Shown piece by piece: positions 41,864-51,962 of a DNA stretch of 64,000 bases. The stretch spans positions 124,001 through 188,000 of the forward strand of contig JAVKFY010000011.1 in the NCBI GenBank assembly GCA_040223615.1, read 5' to 3'. This stretch comes from JAVKFY01 sp040223615. Lineage in GTDB: Bacteria > Pseudomonadota > Alphaproteobacteria > GCA-2731375. The notes under the pieces are model-generated. The model worked only from the letters and a program-made list of their open reading frames with translations, searched no databases and was not told the origin of the DNA. Made by a program: the position numbers and the translations under genes. The first letter of the stretch is position 1, and the number at the start of each line of letters is the position of its first letter.

Positions 41864-43639
41864 ATGGACAAACTCGACAAAACCCGTTCGAAAGCCCGAA
41901 AATCCGGGACTGTCGAGGCTTGGCGCGCGGTGCTGGCGCTGGCGCCGGAGGATCCGGAGGCGCACTTCCAGGTAGGCAATGCGGCGCTGGCGGACGGCGA
42001 CGCGGCGACGGCGGTTGCCCGCTACCGCCGGGCGCGGGCGGTGGCGCCGGATGTCGAGGCGGTGGCGGCCAACCTGGCGACGGCGCTGGCGGCGCTGGGT
42101 CTGGCGGAACAGGACGCGGGCCGGCACCAGGTTGCGGCCGAGACCTTCCGCGAGGCGCTGCCGCTGTCGGACAGCCCGATCCTGCGCAACAACCTGGCGC
42201 TGTCGCTGATCGCGCTTCGCCAGTTCGACGCGGCCATCGACCTGCTGCGCCCGCTGAACGACCTGGCGGCGCAGCGCAATCTGGCGCAGGCGCTGGAACT
42301 GGCCGGCCGCCATGAGCAGGCGCGGCGCACCTGGGAGGCGCTCCAGGCCGCCATGCCGGGCGACGCCGACGCGCTGGCGCACCTGTTCCATGCCAGCCTG
42401 CAGACCTGCGCCTGGGATGAATTGGATAGCCTCAAGGCGCGGCTCGCGGCGACGATCGACGGCGACCCCTGCCCGGCGCTGCCGCTGTTCGCGTTGCAGG
42501 GCATGGAGCTGACGACGACGCAGGCACGTCGCGCCGCCAAGTCGGCCGCGCCAGCAGCCGAACCACTGCCGGCGCGTCCTCTGAGCAGTGGTCTGCTCAC
42601 GGTCGGCTATCTCTCGCCGGACCTGCGTGGCCATAGCGTCGGGCGCAGCCTGGCAGCGGTCTTCGCCGCGCACGATCGCGCAAAGCTGCATGTCGTCGGC
42701 TACGCGGTCGGCGATGCGGCACCCGACGATGTCGGCCTTGACCGGGTGGCCGATCTGCGCCATCGGCCGGCCGAGGCCATCGCCGAGACCATCGCGGAAG
42801 ACGGCGTCGACATCCTGGTCGACCTGGCCGGCCCGACACGCGGCGGCGCGCTGGAGGTGCTGGCGCGCCACCCGGCGCCGCTTTCGGCGCACTATTTCGG
42901 CTATGGCGGCAGCCTGGGCGGGCTGGTCGACTACCTGGTCTCCGACGCCACTCATCTGCCCGATCCCGCCGATGTGGCGGAGGCCGTAGTGCACCTGCCG
43001 GGCAGCTTCTTCGTCGCCGCTCAGCCGGCGATCGGCTCGACGACGCGGTCCGAACACGACTTGCCGGACGACGCCAAGGTGCTGATGAACCTGAATGCGC
43101 CGTACAAGACCCAGCCGGCGATGTTCCGGGCCTGGCTCGATATCCTGGCACGGCGCGACGACGCGGTGCTGTGGTTGCTGGACGGCGGCAGCCAGGCCAA
43201 CAACCGGCTGCGCGGCGCGGCTGGCGCGCAGAAGAATCGGCTGGTGTTCGCGCCGGCCGTCGACCACGCGACACACGCGGCGCGGCAGACCCTGGCGGAC
43301 GTGGCCCTGGACACCTATCCGCACGGCGGCGGCGTGACCACGTTGGATGCGCTGGCCGCCGGGGTGCCGGTGGTGACGCTGACCGGCGCGACACCTGCCT
43401 CGCGAACGGGTGCGTCGATTCTCCATGCGGCGGGCATGCCTGGGCTGCTGTGCGACAATGTTGGCGACTACGTCGCGACCGTGCTGGCCATGCTCGACAG
43501 GCGGACACCGCCGGGCGCGCTGTCATTGTTCAATCCGGCGGCAAGGGCTAAGCAACTCAAAACGGCCTTTGAGAAGATGGCCGATCGGCACCGCGCCGGC
43601 CTGCCGCCGGCCAGCTTCACCGTGGAGGACACATCATGA
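41864..43639 (+). CDS. TPR-containing SPINDLY/OGT-like glycosyltransferase (GT41 fold)
   Basis: 591 residues from ATG 41864 (AAAGGGG upstream). An Ala-rich N-terminal solenoid with TPR-like repeats covers about 20-200 (DPEAHFQVGNAALADGDAATAVARYRRAR; later ILRNNLALSLIALRQFDAAIDLLRPL). The C-terminal two-lobed catalytic region follows from about 245: LTVGYLSPDLRGHSVGRSLAAVF, DILVDLAGPTRGGALEVLARHPAPLSAHYFGYGGSLGG, LPGSFF, LADVALDTYPHGGGVTTLDALAAGVPVVTLTG and SRTGASIL. These match bacterial OGT/SPINDLY homologues that put GlcNAc or other sugars on proteins or glycans. No signal peptide is seen. The donor and target are unknown; it is coupled by ATGA to an RraA-fold gene. Confidence 0.87.
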   Translation: MDKLDKTRSKARKSGTVEAWRAVLALAPEDPEAHFQVGNAALADGDAATAVARYRRARAVAPDVEAVAANLATALAALGLAEQDAGRHQVAAETFREALPLSDSPILRNNLALSLIALRQFDAAIDLLRPLNDLAAQRNLAQALELAGRHEQARRTWEALQAAMPGDADALAHLFHASLQTCAWDELDSLKARLAATIDGDPCPALPLFALQGMELTTTQARRAAKSAAPAAEPLPARPLSSGLLTVGYLSPDLRGHSVGRSLAAVFAAHDRAKLHVVGYAVGDAAPDDVGLDRVADLRHRPAEAIAETIAEDGVDILVDLAGPTRGGALEVLARHPAPLSAHYFGYGGSLGGLVDYLVSDATHLPDPADVAEAVVHLPGSFFVAAQPAIGSTTRSEHDLPDDAKVLMNLNAPYKTQPAMFRAWLDILARRDDAVLWLLDGGSQANNRLRGAAGAQKNRLVFAPAVDHATHAARQTLADVALDTYPHGGGVTTLDALAAGVPVVTLTGATPASRTGASILHAAGMPGLLCDNVGDYVATVLAMLDRRTPPGALSLFNPAARAKQLKTAFEKMADRHRAGLPPASFTVEDTS

Positions 43640-44280
43640 CGCTGACCGACCGCCTCGCCAGGCTCTACACCAGCGCCGTGCACGACGTGATGCATGGGCG
43701 GGGCCATTCCAACTGCGTGCTGCCGCCGGGCCTGAACGCGGTGAACCCGGCGCATACCGTCGCCGGCGAGGTGTTCACCATCGACGGCCACTTCCAGGAG
43801 GGTCAGCCGACCAACGAGACCTTGCGCGGCTGGGCCGAGGTGCTGTCGAAGGCGCCGGCCGGCAAGGTGATCGTGTGCCAGCCGAACACCATGGAAGTGG
43901 CGCTGATGGGCGAACTGTCGGCCTCGACCCTGGCGAAGAAGGGCGTGCTCGGCTACATCGCCGACGGCGGGACGCGCGACGTGCCGCTGCTGGCGGAGAT
44001 GGACTTCCCGGTATTCTCGCGCTTCGCCACGCCGAAGGACATTGCCGGACGCTGGAAAGCGAAATCGATGGGCGAGCCGATCACCATCGGCACGGTCACG
44101 ATCCACACTGGCGACTACGTGCTGGCCGACCGCGACGGCGTGGTGATCCTGCCGCACGACATCGCGGCCGAGATCGTCGCCGAGACCGAGGCCAAGGCGG
44201 AGACCGAGAACCAGATGCGCGAGGCCCTGCTGGCCGGCATGGATCCGCTCGACGCCTTCGACAAGTTCGGGACGTTCTAG
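43636..44280 (+). CDS. RraA-fold protein (4-hydroxy-4-methyl-2-oxoglutarate aldolase-like)
   Basis: 214 residues. The RraA/HMG-aldolase fold is evident from YTSAVHDVMHGRG at the start, AGEVFTIDGHF, AGKVIVCQPNTMEVALMGELSASTLAKKGVLGYIADGGTRDVPLL (Gly-x-x-Asp/Arg-Asp pocket, about 111-120) and DYVLADRDGVVILPHD. Aldolase members use Mg and the Arg-Asp pair to split 2-oxoacids; RraA proper inhibits RNase E and lacks a few of these residues. The presence of GGTRD favours an enzyme. Its ATG overlaps the glycosyltransferase stop, and an ABC-2 permease follows five bases on, a combination with no obvious pathway logic. Confidence 0.82.
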   Translation: MTLTDRLARLYTSAVHDVMHGRGHSNCVLPPGLNAVNPAHTVAGEVFTIDGHFQEGQPTNETLRGWAEVLSKAPAGKVIVCQPNTMEVALMGELSASTLAKKGVLGYIADGGTRDVPLLAEMDFPVFSRFATPKDIAGRWKAKSMGEPITIGTVTIHTGDYVLADRDGVVILPHDIAAEIVAETEAKAETENQMREALLAGMDPLDAFDKFGTF

Positions 44281-44285
44281 CGCCC

Positions 44286-45101
44286 GTGCCCCGCGACGCC
44301 GACATCCCCGTCCCGCCCTACCGCGAGCCCGGCCTGATCAACTGGGTCGGGTTCTGGACGCTGTACGCCAAGGAGGTGCATCGCTTCTTCAAGGTCGGGT
44401 GGCAGTCGATCGTGGCGCCGGTGGTCACCACGCTGCTGTTCCTGACCATCTTCACCGTCGCGTTCGGCGACCGGGAACCGCACCTGCCGGCCGACATCTC
44501 GTTCGCCGCGTTCCTGGCGCCGGGGTTGATCATGATGGCGATCATCCAGAACAGCTTCGCCAACACGTCGTCCTCGCTGCTGATTTCCAAGGTGCAGGGC
44601 AACATCGTCGATGTGCTGCTGCCGCCGCTGCATCCGATGGAGATCATGGCCGGCTATGTGCTGGCGGCGGTGACGCGGGGCCTGCTGGTGGCCTGCGCCG
44701 TCGGGCTCGGCATGGCGACCTTTTCCGAAGTCGCGATACTGCACTGGTGGCCGATCCTGTTCTTCGCCCCTGCCTCGGCCCTGCTGATGGCGCAACTCGG
44801 CCTGCTGGCGGGGATGTGGGCGACCAAGTTCGACCACATGTCGGCGGTCACCAATTTCATCATCACGCCGCTTGCGTTTCTGTCCGGGACGTTCTATTCC
44901 GTCGACCGCCTGCCGCAGTGGTTGCGGGGGGTCAGCCAGGGCAACCCGTTTTTCTACATGATCGACGGATTCAGATACGGGATGATCGACCACGCCGACG
45001 GATCGGTGGTGGCCGGCGCGTGCCTGATCGCTGCCTTGAACGTCGCGCTCGGGGCGGCGTGCTATGGCTTGCTGCGACGTGGGTGGAACCTGAAGTTCTA
45101 A
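44286..45101 (+). CDS. ABC-2 type transporter permease
   Basis: 271 residues from a GTG (44286), five bases after the previous stop. Six hydrophobic helices are visible. The family loop with PPLHPMEIMAGYVLAAVTRG (about 112-131) and the closing FIITPLAFLSGTFYSVDRLPQWLRGVSQGNPFFYMIDGFRYGMI (about 193-236) are characteristic of ABC-2 permeases (YadH/NodJ-like). These act with an ATPase to export polysaccharides, drugs or lipids. No ATP-binding gene is present within the window, so the partner is elsewhere. Co-directionality with the SPINDLY-like gene may indicate a surface-glycan context (inference). A terminator follows at 45152. Confidence 0.88.
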   Translation: MPRDADIPVPPYREPGLINWVGFWTLYAKEVHRFFKVGWQSIVAPVVTTLLFLTIFTVAFGDREPHLPADISFAAFLAPGLIMMAIIQNSFANTSSSLLISKVQGNIVDVLLPPLHPMEIMAGYVLAAVTRGLLVACAVGLGMATFSEVAILHWWPILFFAPASALLMAQLGLLAGMWATKFDHMSAVTNFIITPLAFLSGTFYSVDRLPQWLRGVSQGNPFFYMIDGFRYGMIDHADGSVVAGACLIAALNVALGAACYGLLRRGWNLKF

Positions 45102-45151
45102 CTGGCGCCGCCCGCCTTCTCTCCTGAGCAAACTGGACTTAAACTCAACCG

Positions 45152-45175
45152 GGCGTCGCGCTAGCGACGCCTTTT
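45152..45175 (+). terminator. rho-independent terminator after the ABC-2 permease
   Basis: GGCGTCGC (45152-45159), GCTA loop, GCGACGCC (45164-45171), then TTTT: an 8-bp GC stem followed by a T-run, 50 bases after the permease stop and 20 bases before argD. It closes the upstream operon, so argD needs its own promoter or read-through. Confidence 0.85.
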
Positions 45176-45194
45176 GCATTTATGGGATGGACCC

Positions 45195-46366
45195 ATGTCG
45201 ATAACTGCCGTGATGCCGACCTATGCCAGAACCGATGTCGCCTTCGAGAAGGGTGAGGGTAGCTACCTGACGGACAGCACCGGTCGACGCTACCTCGACT
45301 TCGGCACCGGTATCGCCACGGCGGGCATCGGCCATTGCCACCCGCACCTGGCCGAAGCCATCGCCAAGCAGGCGGCGACGCTGATGCACTGCTCGAACCT
45401 GTACAACATCCCGGGCCAGCAGAAGATGGCCGACCGGCTGGTCGCCGCGACCTTCGCCGACTCGGTGTTCTTCGGCAACTCCGGCGCCGAGGCCAACGAG
45501 TGCGCGATCAAGATGGCGCGCCGCTACCAGCACGTCAGCGGCCATCCGGAGCGCTACCGCGTCATCACCTTCGAGAACTGCTTCCACGGCCGCACGCTGG
45601 CGACCATCGCGGCGACCGGCGCGGAAAAGGTGCTGCAGGGCTTCGGGCCCAAAGTCGACGGCTTCGATCATGTCCCCTTCGGCGACCTGAAGGCGACCGA
45701 GGGTGCGATCTCCAACGAGACCGCGGCGATCATGGTCGAGGCGGTGCAGGGCGAAGGCGGCTTCTTCGTCGCGCCGGACGGCTTCCTGGAGGGGCTGCGC
45801 AAGCTTTGCGACAAGCACGGCCTGCTGCTGATCGCCGACGAGATCCAGACCGGCATGGGCCGCACCGGGACGTTCCTGGCGTTCGAGCAGTTCGGCGTGA
45901 AGCCGGACATCGCCACGCTCGGCAAGTCGATCGGCGGCGGCTTCCCGACCGCCGCGTGCATCGCCACCGCGGAAGCGGCCAAGGGCATGACCGCCGGCAC
46001 CCATGGCTCGACCTATGGCGGCAACCCGCTGGCCATGGCGGCGGCGAACGCGACCATGGACGTGGTGCTGGAGGCCGGCTTCATGGACCACGTGCAGGCG
46101 ATGTCCAAGCGGCTGCGCGCCGGCGTGGAGGCGATCCGCGACCGCAACGACTCGCTGATCGAACTGGTGCGCGGCAAGGGGCTGATGATCGGGCTGAAAA
46201 CCCGCGTGCCGAACGGTGAGATCGTCAACAAGCTGCGCGACGCCGGCATGCTGACGGTGCCGGCCGGCGACAACGTGGTCCGGCTGCTGCCGCCGATGAC
46301 GGTGTCCGAGGCGGAGATCGACGAGGCGCTGGCGATCATCGAGAAGATCTGCGTCGAGGATGGATC

Positions 46367-46370
<4 letters not shown>
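45195..46370 (+). CDS. argD: acetylornithine aminotransferase
   Basis: 391 residues from ATG 45195. Class-III PLP fold: GNSGAEANECAIKMARR (about 94-110), the PLP-contacting VQGEGGF (184-190), Asp215 in LLIADEIQTGMGRTG and the Schiff-base Lys244 in TLGKSIGGGFP. These match ArgD, which transfers the amino group from glutamate to N-acetylglutamate semialdehyde; succinyl-diaminopimelate activity often goes with it. Its stop overlaps the start of argF by four bases (GTGA), and argE faces the operon about 2.5 kb downstream, so identification as ArgD rather than GabT is firm. The upstream RBS is weak (GGGATGGA). Confidence 0.94.
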
Positions 46371-47280
<910 letters not shown>

Positions 47281-47293
<13 letters not shown>

Positions 47294-48228
47294 GCTCCGC
47301 GACCGCTTCTCAAGACGACCTGGTCCGCCCGTTCCAGCTCGAGTCGGGACCGATCCGCGGCCGGCTGGTGCGGCTCGGCACCACCGCCGACGAGGTGCTG
47401 ACCCGGCACGGCTATCCGGTCGCGGTGGCAACGCTGCTGGGCGAGGCGCTGGCGCTTACCGCCGCGCTGTCCTCGGCGTTGAAGTTCGACGGCATCTTCA
47501 CCCTGCAGGCCAAGGGCGACGGGCCTTGCCGGATGCTGGTCGCCGACCTGGCCACGCCCGGCCGGATGCGCGGCTACGCCCAGTTCGACCGCGATGCCGC
47601 GGCGCCCGACGACGCCATCGAGGACGGTCGCGCCTCGGTGCCCCGCCTGCTCGGCGCCGGCCACCTGGCGTTCACCGTCGACCAGGGTATCAACGACCGC
47701 TACCAGGGCATCGTGTCGCTGGAGGGCCACAGCCTGGCCGATTGCGCGCACCACTATTTCCAGGAATCGGAGCAGATCCCGGCGGCGCTGCACGTCGTCG
47801 CCGGCCAGGCCGGACCCAGCGGCGCCTGGCGCGCCGGTGCGCTGCTGCTGCAACGGCTGCCGGAGGGTGATCCCGCCCTGCTGGCCCGCGGCGCCGAGTT
47901 CGACCGCGAGGACACCGAGGAGGCCTGGCACCGCGCCGTCACCTTCCTGGCCACGGCGAAGCGCGAGGAGTTGCTCGACCCCGGCCTGGACGGCGACGAC
48001 CTGCTGTTCCGGCTGTTCCACGAGGAGGGCGTTCGGGTGTTCGATCCGACGCCGGTGGGCTTCGGCTGTCGTTGCACGCCGGAGCGCGCGGTCGCCGTGC
48101 TGCGCCAGCTCGACGACGAGGAACTGGCCGGCCTGGCCGACGACGGCAGAATCGAGGTGCGTTGCGAGTTCTGCAACACCCCTTATCTCTATGACCTGGA
48201 AGAGTTGCGGCCGACGGGGAGGCCATGA
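47281..48228 (+). CDS. hslO: redox-regulated chaperone Hsp33
   Basis: 315 residues from a GTG (47281) that overlaps the last 13 bases of argF. The N-terminal chaperone domain includes ALALTAALSSALKFDGIFTLQAKGDGP and SVPRLLGAGHLAFTVDQG. The zinc and redox switch has Cys263/Cys265 (CRC) and Cys295/Cys298 (CEFC), matching the CxC...CxxC arrangement that releases zinc on oxidation to activate the holdase. It acts in the cytosol under oxidative stress. The operon continues with a small lipoprotein gene overlapping the stop by four bases. Confidence 0.95.
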
Positions 48229-48806
48229 TGCGCGCCGTTTGGATCTCGCTGCTGCTGGTCGTGGGGTTGGCGGCTTGCCAGTCCTCGCCGCCGCCGGCGA
48301 CCTATCCGCAGATCACCTACCTGAACAAGCAGCCGATCGCGCTCGACGTCGCGCGCATCGACGTGGTCGTCGCCTACCAGCCGCCACTGAAAGCGCCGAA
48401 CGTGGAGCACCGCCTGCCGGTGTCGCTTTCCGATACCATCGCGCGCTGGGCCACCGACCGGCTCCGCGCCGTCGGCAGCAGCGGCACCGCGACCTTCACC
48501 GTCCTCGACGCCTCGGTGATCGAACAGGAACTGGAAACCCGCAAGGGCCTGACCGGCCTCATCAACACCGACCAGGCCGCGCGCCTGAAGGGCCGGGTCG
48601 CGGCGCGGCTGGAGATCGACCAGGGCGGCGGCCTGGCCACCGGCTTCGCCGAAGCCAACGCCAGCCGCATCCAAACCATCGCGGAAGGCATCACCCTGGC
48701 CGAGCGCGACGATGTGTTCTACCGGTTCGAGGAGGCCATGGCGAAAGACCTCGACCGCGAACTGGAAGCGGTGGTGCGCGAAAAGCTCGGCGCGTTCGTG
48801 CGCTAG
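48225..48806 (+). CDS. small lipoprotein of unknown function
   Basis: 193 residues starting MMRAVWISLLLVVGLAACQSS. The lipobox LAAC predicts cleavage before Cys18 and lipidation; after it come a Pro/Ser linker (SPPPATYP) and a mixed alpha-beta domain (LDVARIDVVVAYQPPLKAPNVEHRLPVSLSDTIARW). A charged helix ends the protein. The middle resembles envelope lipoproteins with a DUF-like fold, but I do not recognise a named family. The start codon overlaps the hslO stop (ATGATG). Confidence 0.8.
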   Translation: MMRAVWISLLLVVGLAACQSSPPPATYPQITYLNKQPIALDVARIDVVVAYQPPLKAPNVEHRLPVSLSDTIARWATDRLRAVGSSGTATFTVLDASVIEQELETRKGLTGLINTDQAARLKGRVAARLEIDQGGGLATGFAEANASRIQTIAEGITLAERDDVFYRFEEAMAKDLDRELEAVVREKLGAFVR

Positions 48807-48856
48807 CCCCCTACACGCGTCGTGCCGGGCTGGACCCGGATGACGATACCAGCGGC

Positions 48857-50020
48857 CTACTTCCCCTCCAGGTGATCCAGCACGCGGCCGATGAGCTGGC
48901 TGCACTCGGCGATCTGGCTTTCCTCGACGAATTCGTCGGGCTTGTGCGCCTGCTCGATGTTGCCGGGGCCGCAGACCACGGCGGGCACGCCGACGCCCTG
49001 GAACAGACCGGCCTCGGTGCCGTAGCTCACCGCATAGGTCTGGTTCGAATTGGCCAGCGCCAGCATCAAGGACTCCCACGAGCCGCCCTCGTCAGGCAGC
49101 AGGCCAGGCACCTCGGCACGGATCTCGTGCGTGATGTCGGCTTGCGGGTGGACCTTGCGCATGCGCGGCACCACCTCGTCGGCGCAGTAGGTCTTGAACC
49201 GCTCGAACACGTCGCGCGGGTTCATCTGCGGCACGGCGCGGCATTCCCAGGTGAAGCGCGATTGCTTGGGGATGATGTTGGGCGCGGTGCCGCCCTTGAT
49301 CAGGCCGACGTTGATGGTCGAATAGGGCGGATCGAAACGTTCGTTCTGGAACGCCGGCGCCTTGTATTCCTCGGCCATGCGGGCGAGCTCGGCGATCAGC
49401 TCCGCGGCATACATGATCGCGTTAACGCCCTGGTGGGTCTTGGAGGAGTGCCCTTCCAGGCCATGCACCGTGGTGTGCACGCCGATCGAGCCCTTGTGCG
49501 CGTTGACCACCGAGAGGTCAGTCGGCTCGCCGACGATCACCGCGCGCGGCCGCACCGGCAAACCCTCGACATGTTCGACCAGCCCGCGCGCGCCGAGGCA
49601 GCCGACCTCCTCGTCGTAGGACAGCGCAAAGTGGATCGGCCGGTTGAGCTGGCGCTTGTTCATCTCCGGCACGGCGGCGAGCGCGCAGGCGATGAAGCCC
49701 TTCATGTCGGCGGTGCCGCGGCCGAACAGCTTGCCGTTGGCCTTGCGCACCTCGAACGGATTGGACGACCAGTCCTGACCGTCGACCGGCACCACGTCGG
49801 TATGGCCGGAGAGCACGATGCCGCCATCCGCCACCGGGCCGACCGTGGCCCACAGGTTGGCCTTGTTGCCGGTCTCGTCGTGGATCAGGTCGCTGGCGAC
49901 GCCATGGTCGGCCAGGTAGTCGCGCACGAAGTGGATCAGTTCGAGGTTGCTCTCGCGGCTGGTGGTGTCAAACGCCACCAGACGGTCGAGCATCTCGACG
50001 GGGGAATAGACCGCAGCCAT
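48857..50020 (-). CDS. argE: acetylornithine deacetylase
   Basis: 387 residues from ATG 50020. M20 metallopeptidase family: the metal-binding His-Asp is in LSGHTDVVPVDGQ (about 70-82), Asp in GRGTADMKGF (about 99-108) and Glu-Glu in SYDEEVGCLGARG (about 132-144). A C-terminal HKPDEF (about 361) supplies the last histidine. ArgE removes the acetyl group from N-acetylornithine. It is convergent with the argDF operon. The same family includes succinyl-diaminopimelate desuccinylase, but the size and arginine context favour ArgE. Confidence 0.9.
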   Translation of the reverse strand: MAAVYSPVEMLDRLVAFDTTSRESNLELIHFVRDYLADHGVASDLIHDETGNKANLWATVGPVADGGIVLSGHTDVVPVDGQDWSSNPFEVRKANGKLFGRGTADMKGFIACALAAVPEMNKRQLNRPIHFALSYDEEVGCLGARGLVEHVEGLPVRPRAVIVGEPTDLSVVNAHKGSIGVHTTVHGLEGHSSKTHQGVNAIMYAAELIAELARMAEEYKAPAFQNERFDPPYSTINVGLIKGGTAPNIIPKQSRFTWECRAVPQMNPRDVFERFKTYCADEVVPRMRKVHPQADITHEIRAEVPGLLPDEGGSWESLMLALANSNQTYAVSYGTEAGLFQGVGVPAVVCGPGNIEQAHKPDEFVEESQIAECSQLIGRVLDHLEGK

Positions 50021-50085
50021 GCAGGTTGCTCCGAAGAATTGCCAGACGCCGAGCCTATCGGCGGGCCGCCGTCCGGTCCAGCCGC

Positions 50086-51528
50086 TCAGGCGCGCCAGAA
50101 GCCCGGCGTGAACATCACCAGCACGGTGAACAGTTCCAGCCGGCCGAGCAGCATGCCGGCCGACAGCAGCCACTTGGCCGGATCCGGCAGGGCGGCGAAG
50201 TTGCCGGCGGGACCGATGATCTCGCCCAAGCCCGGTCCGACATTGGCCAGCGCCGAGGCGGCGCCGGACAGCGCCGTGATCAGGTCCAGCCCGACGAAGG
50301 TCAGCGCCAGGGCGAGCAGCGCGTAGGACAGCACGAACAGGAAGAAGAAACTCATCACCGAGTCGGCGACCGATTCCGGCACCGGATGGCGGTTGAACAT
50401 CGGCACGAACACGCCGTGCGGTTGCAGCAGGCGGCGCATCTGGGTCATGCCGGTGGCATAGAGGATCTGGAAGCGGAATACCTTGATGCCGCAACTGGTC
50501 GAGCCGGCGCAGCCGCCGATCAGCATGACGAAGAAGAACAACGTCACCGGGAAGGCACCCCACAGGCCGTAGTCGATGGTGGCGTAGCCGGTGCCGGTGA
50601 CGATCGAGACGACGTTGAAGCTGGCGTAGCGCAGCGCCGCGCCCGGCGCCATCGCGTCGGTGACCACCAGCCACACCGACATGGTGGCGATCACCGTGGC
50701 CAGGATGCCGAAGAACCAGCGCACCTGGGTGTCGGCGAACAGCGACAGCGGCTCGCCGCGCACGGCCCGGAAGTAGAGCAGGAAGGGCAGGCTGCCGACG
50801 ATCATGAACACCGTGGCGATGGCGTCGATCAGCGGCGAGTCGAAGAATCCGATCGAGGCGTCGTAGGTGGAAAAGCCGCCGGTGGCGATGGTGGTCATGG
50901 CATGTGCCACTGCCTCGAACAGCGGCATCCCGGCCAGCCGGTAGGCAAGCGCGCACAAGGTCGACAGCGCCAGATAGATCACCGCGATGACGAGCGAGAT
51001 CTGCGCCGCGCGCGGCAGCGCCTTCTCCCGCTCCGAGCTCTCCATGCGGAACAACTGCATGCCGCCGATCCGCAGCATCGGCAGCACCGCGACCGCGGTG
51101 ACGATGATACCGATGCCGCCCAGCCACTGCAGCAGCGCGCGCCACATCAGGATGCCGGGCGGCGCCACGTCGAGGCCGCTGATCACCGTCGAGCCGGTGG
51201 TGGTCAGCCCCGACATCGCCTCGAAGAAACTGTCGGTGTAGCTCATCTCTAGTTCGCAGAAGGCGAAAGGCAACGCCGCGAAGGCCGGCAGCACGACCCA
51301 TAGCGCAGTGGTCAGCACGAAGGCCTGCTGCAGGCTAAGTTCGCGGCCGCCGCGGTTGGCCAGCGCCAGGGCGGCGCCGACGAAGCTGGTCAGGAACCCA
51401 GCCACGAGGAAGACCTGCCAGTCCGGGTTGGCGACCGCCAGGTCGATGGCGGCGGGGATCGCCATCAACAGGCCGACCAGGGTCAGCATGACGCCGACCA
51501 CGAGCAGGATCGGTCGGTTGTCGCGCAT
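50086..51528 (-). CDS. trkH: Trk-type potassium uptake membrane subunit
   Basis: 480 residues with eight to ten membrane helices. The four pore-loop motifs of the Trk/Ktr family are visible: FFEAMSGLTTTGSTVI (about 82-97), HAMTTIATGGFSTYDASIGFF (about 188-208), YASFNVVSIVTGTGYATIDYG (about 289-309) and SGAASALANVGPGLGEIIGP (about 403-422), each supplying a glycine to the selectivity filter. It brings in potassium with TrkA, which is not in this window. The start at 51528 follows a Met-Arg-Asp-Asn-Arg terminus and is reasonable for the family. Confidence 0.93.
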   Translation of the reverse strand: MRDNRPILLVVGVMLTLVGLLMAIPAAIDLAVANPDWQVFLVAGFLTSFVGAALALANRGGRELSLQQAFVLTTALWVVLPAFAALPFAFCELEMSYTDSFFEAMSGLTTTGSTVISGLDVAPPGILMWRALLQWLGGIGIIVTAVAVLPMLRIGGMQLFRMESSEREKALPRAAQISLVIAVIYLALSTLCALAYRLAGMPLFEAVAHAMTTIATGGFSTYDASIGFFDSPLIDAIATVFMIVGSLPFLLYFRAVRGEPLSLFADTQVRWFFGILATVIATMSVWLVVTDAMAPGAALRYASFNVVSIVTGTGYATIDYGLWGAFPVTLFFFVMLIGGCAGSTSCGIKVFRFQILYATGMTQMRRLLQPHGVFVPMFNRHPVPESVADSVMSFFFLFVLSYALLALALTFVGLDLITALSGAASALANVGPGLGEIIGPAGNFAALPDPAKWLLSAGMLLGRLELFTVLVMFTPGFWRA

Positions 51529-51554
51529 GGTTCAGGCCAGGCGGGCGAGCCGGC

Positions 51555-51947
51555 TCAGTTCAACCGCCGCGGCTGGTCCGGGATATCCAGCGAGAAGGCC
51601 GGGATGTCGACTTCGAAGCGCTCGCCGCCCGGCCCTTCCATCTCGTAGGTACCGACCATGATGCCAGAAGGCGTGTTGAGCGGGCTGCCGCTGGTGTACT
51701 CGAAGTGCTCGCCGGGTTGCAGCACCGGCTGCTTGCCGACGACGCCGGGACCGCGCACCTCCTGCACCTGGCCGCGCCCGTCGGTGATGTGCCAGTAGCG
51801 GTTCAACAGTTGCACCGTCTCGCCGCCCTGGTTCTCGATGCGCACGTGATAGGCCCACACGAAATAGTTCTCGTCCGGGTCGGACTGCTCGTCCAGATAG
51901 GACGGTTCGACCTGGACGCGGATCGCGCGGGTGGTCTTGGCGTACAT
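51555..51947 (-). CDS. apaG: Co2+/Mg2+ efflux-associated protein ApaG
   Basis: 130 residues, a single ApaG beta-sandwich. Landmarks: IRVQVEPSYLDEQSDPDENYFVWAYHVRIEN, QLLNRYWHITDGRGQVQEVRGPGVVGKQPVLQPGEHFEYTSG and MVGTYEM. In enterobacteria ApaG is linked to magnesium and cobalt homeostasis; its true biochemical role remains debated. It stands 15 bases before the MaoC gene stop on the same strand. The divalent-metal or K+ context with trkH 26 bases downstream is only positional. Confidence 0.95.
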   Translation of the reverse strand: MYAKTTRAIRVQVEPSYLDEQSDPDENYFVWAYHVRIENQGGETVQLLNRYWHITDGRGQVQEVRGPGVVGKQPVLQPGEHFEYTSGSPLNTPSGIMVGTYEMEGPGGERFEVDIPAFSLDIPDQPRRLN

Positions 51948-51962
51948 CGCTGGTCTCCGTCC

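Noticed and set aside
48813..48840. Decayed CCGGGCTGGACCCGG segment as a functional element
   Set aside because: Single, short and degenerate; too weak to call more than a REP-like remnant.
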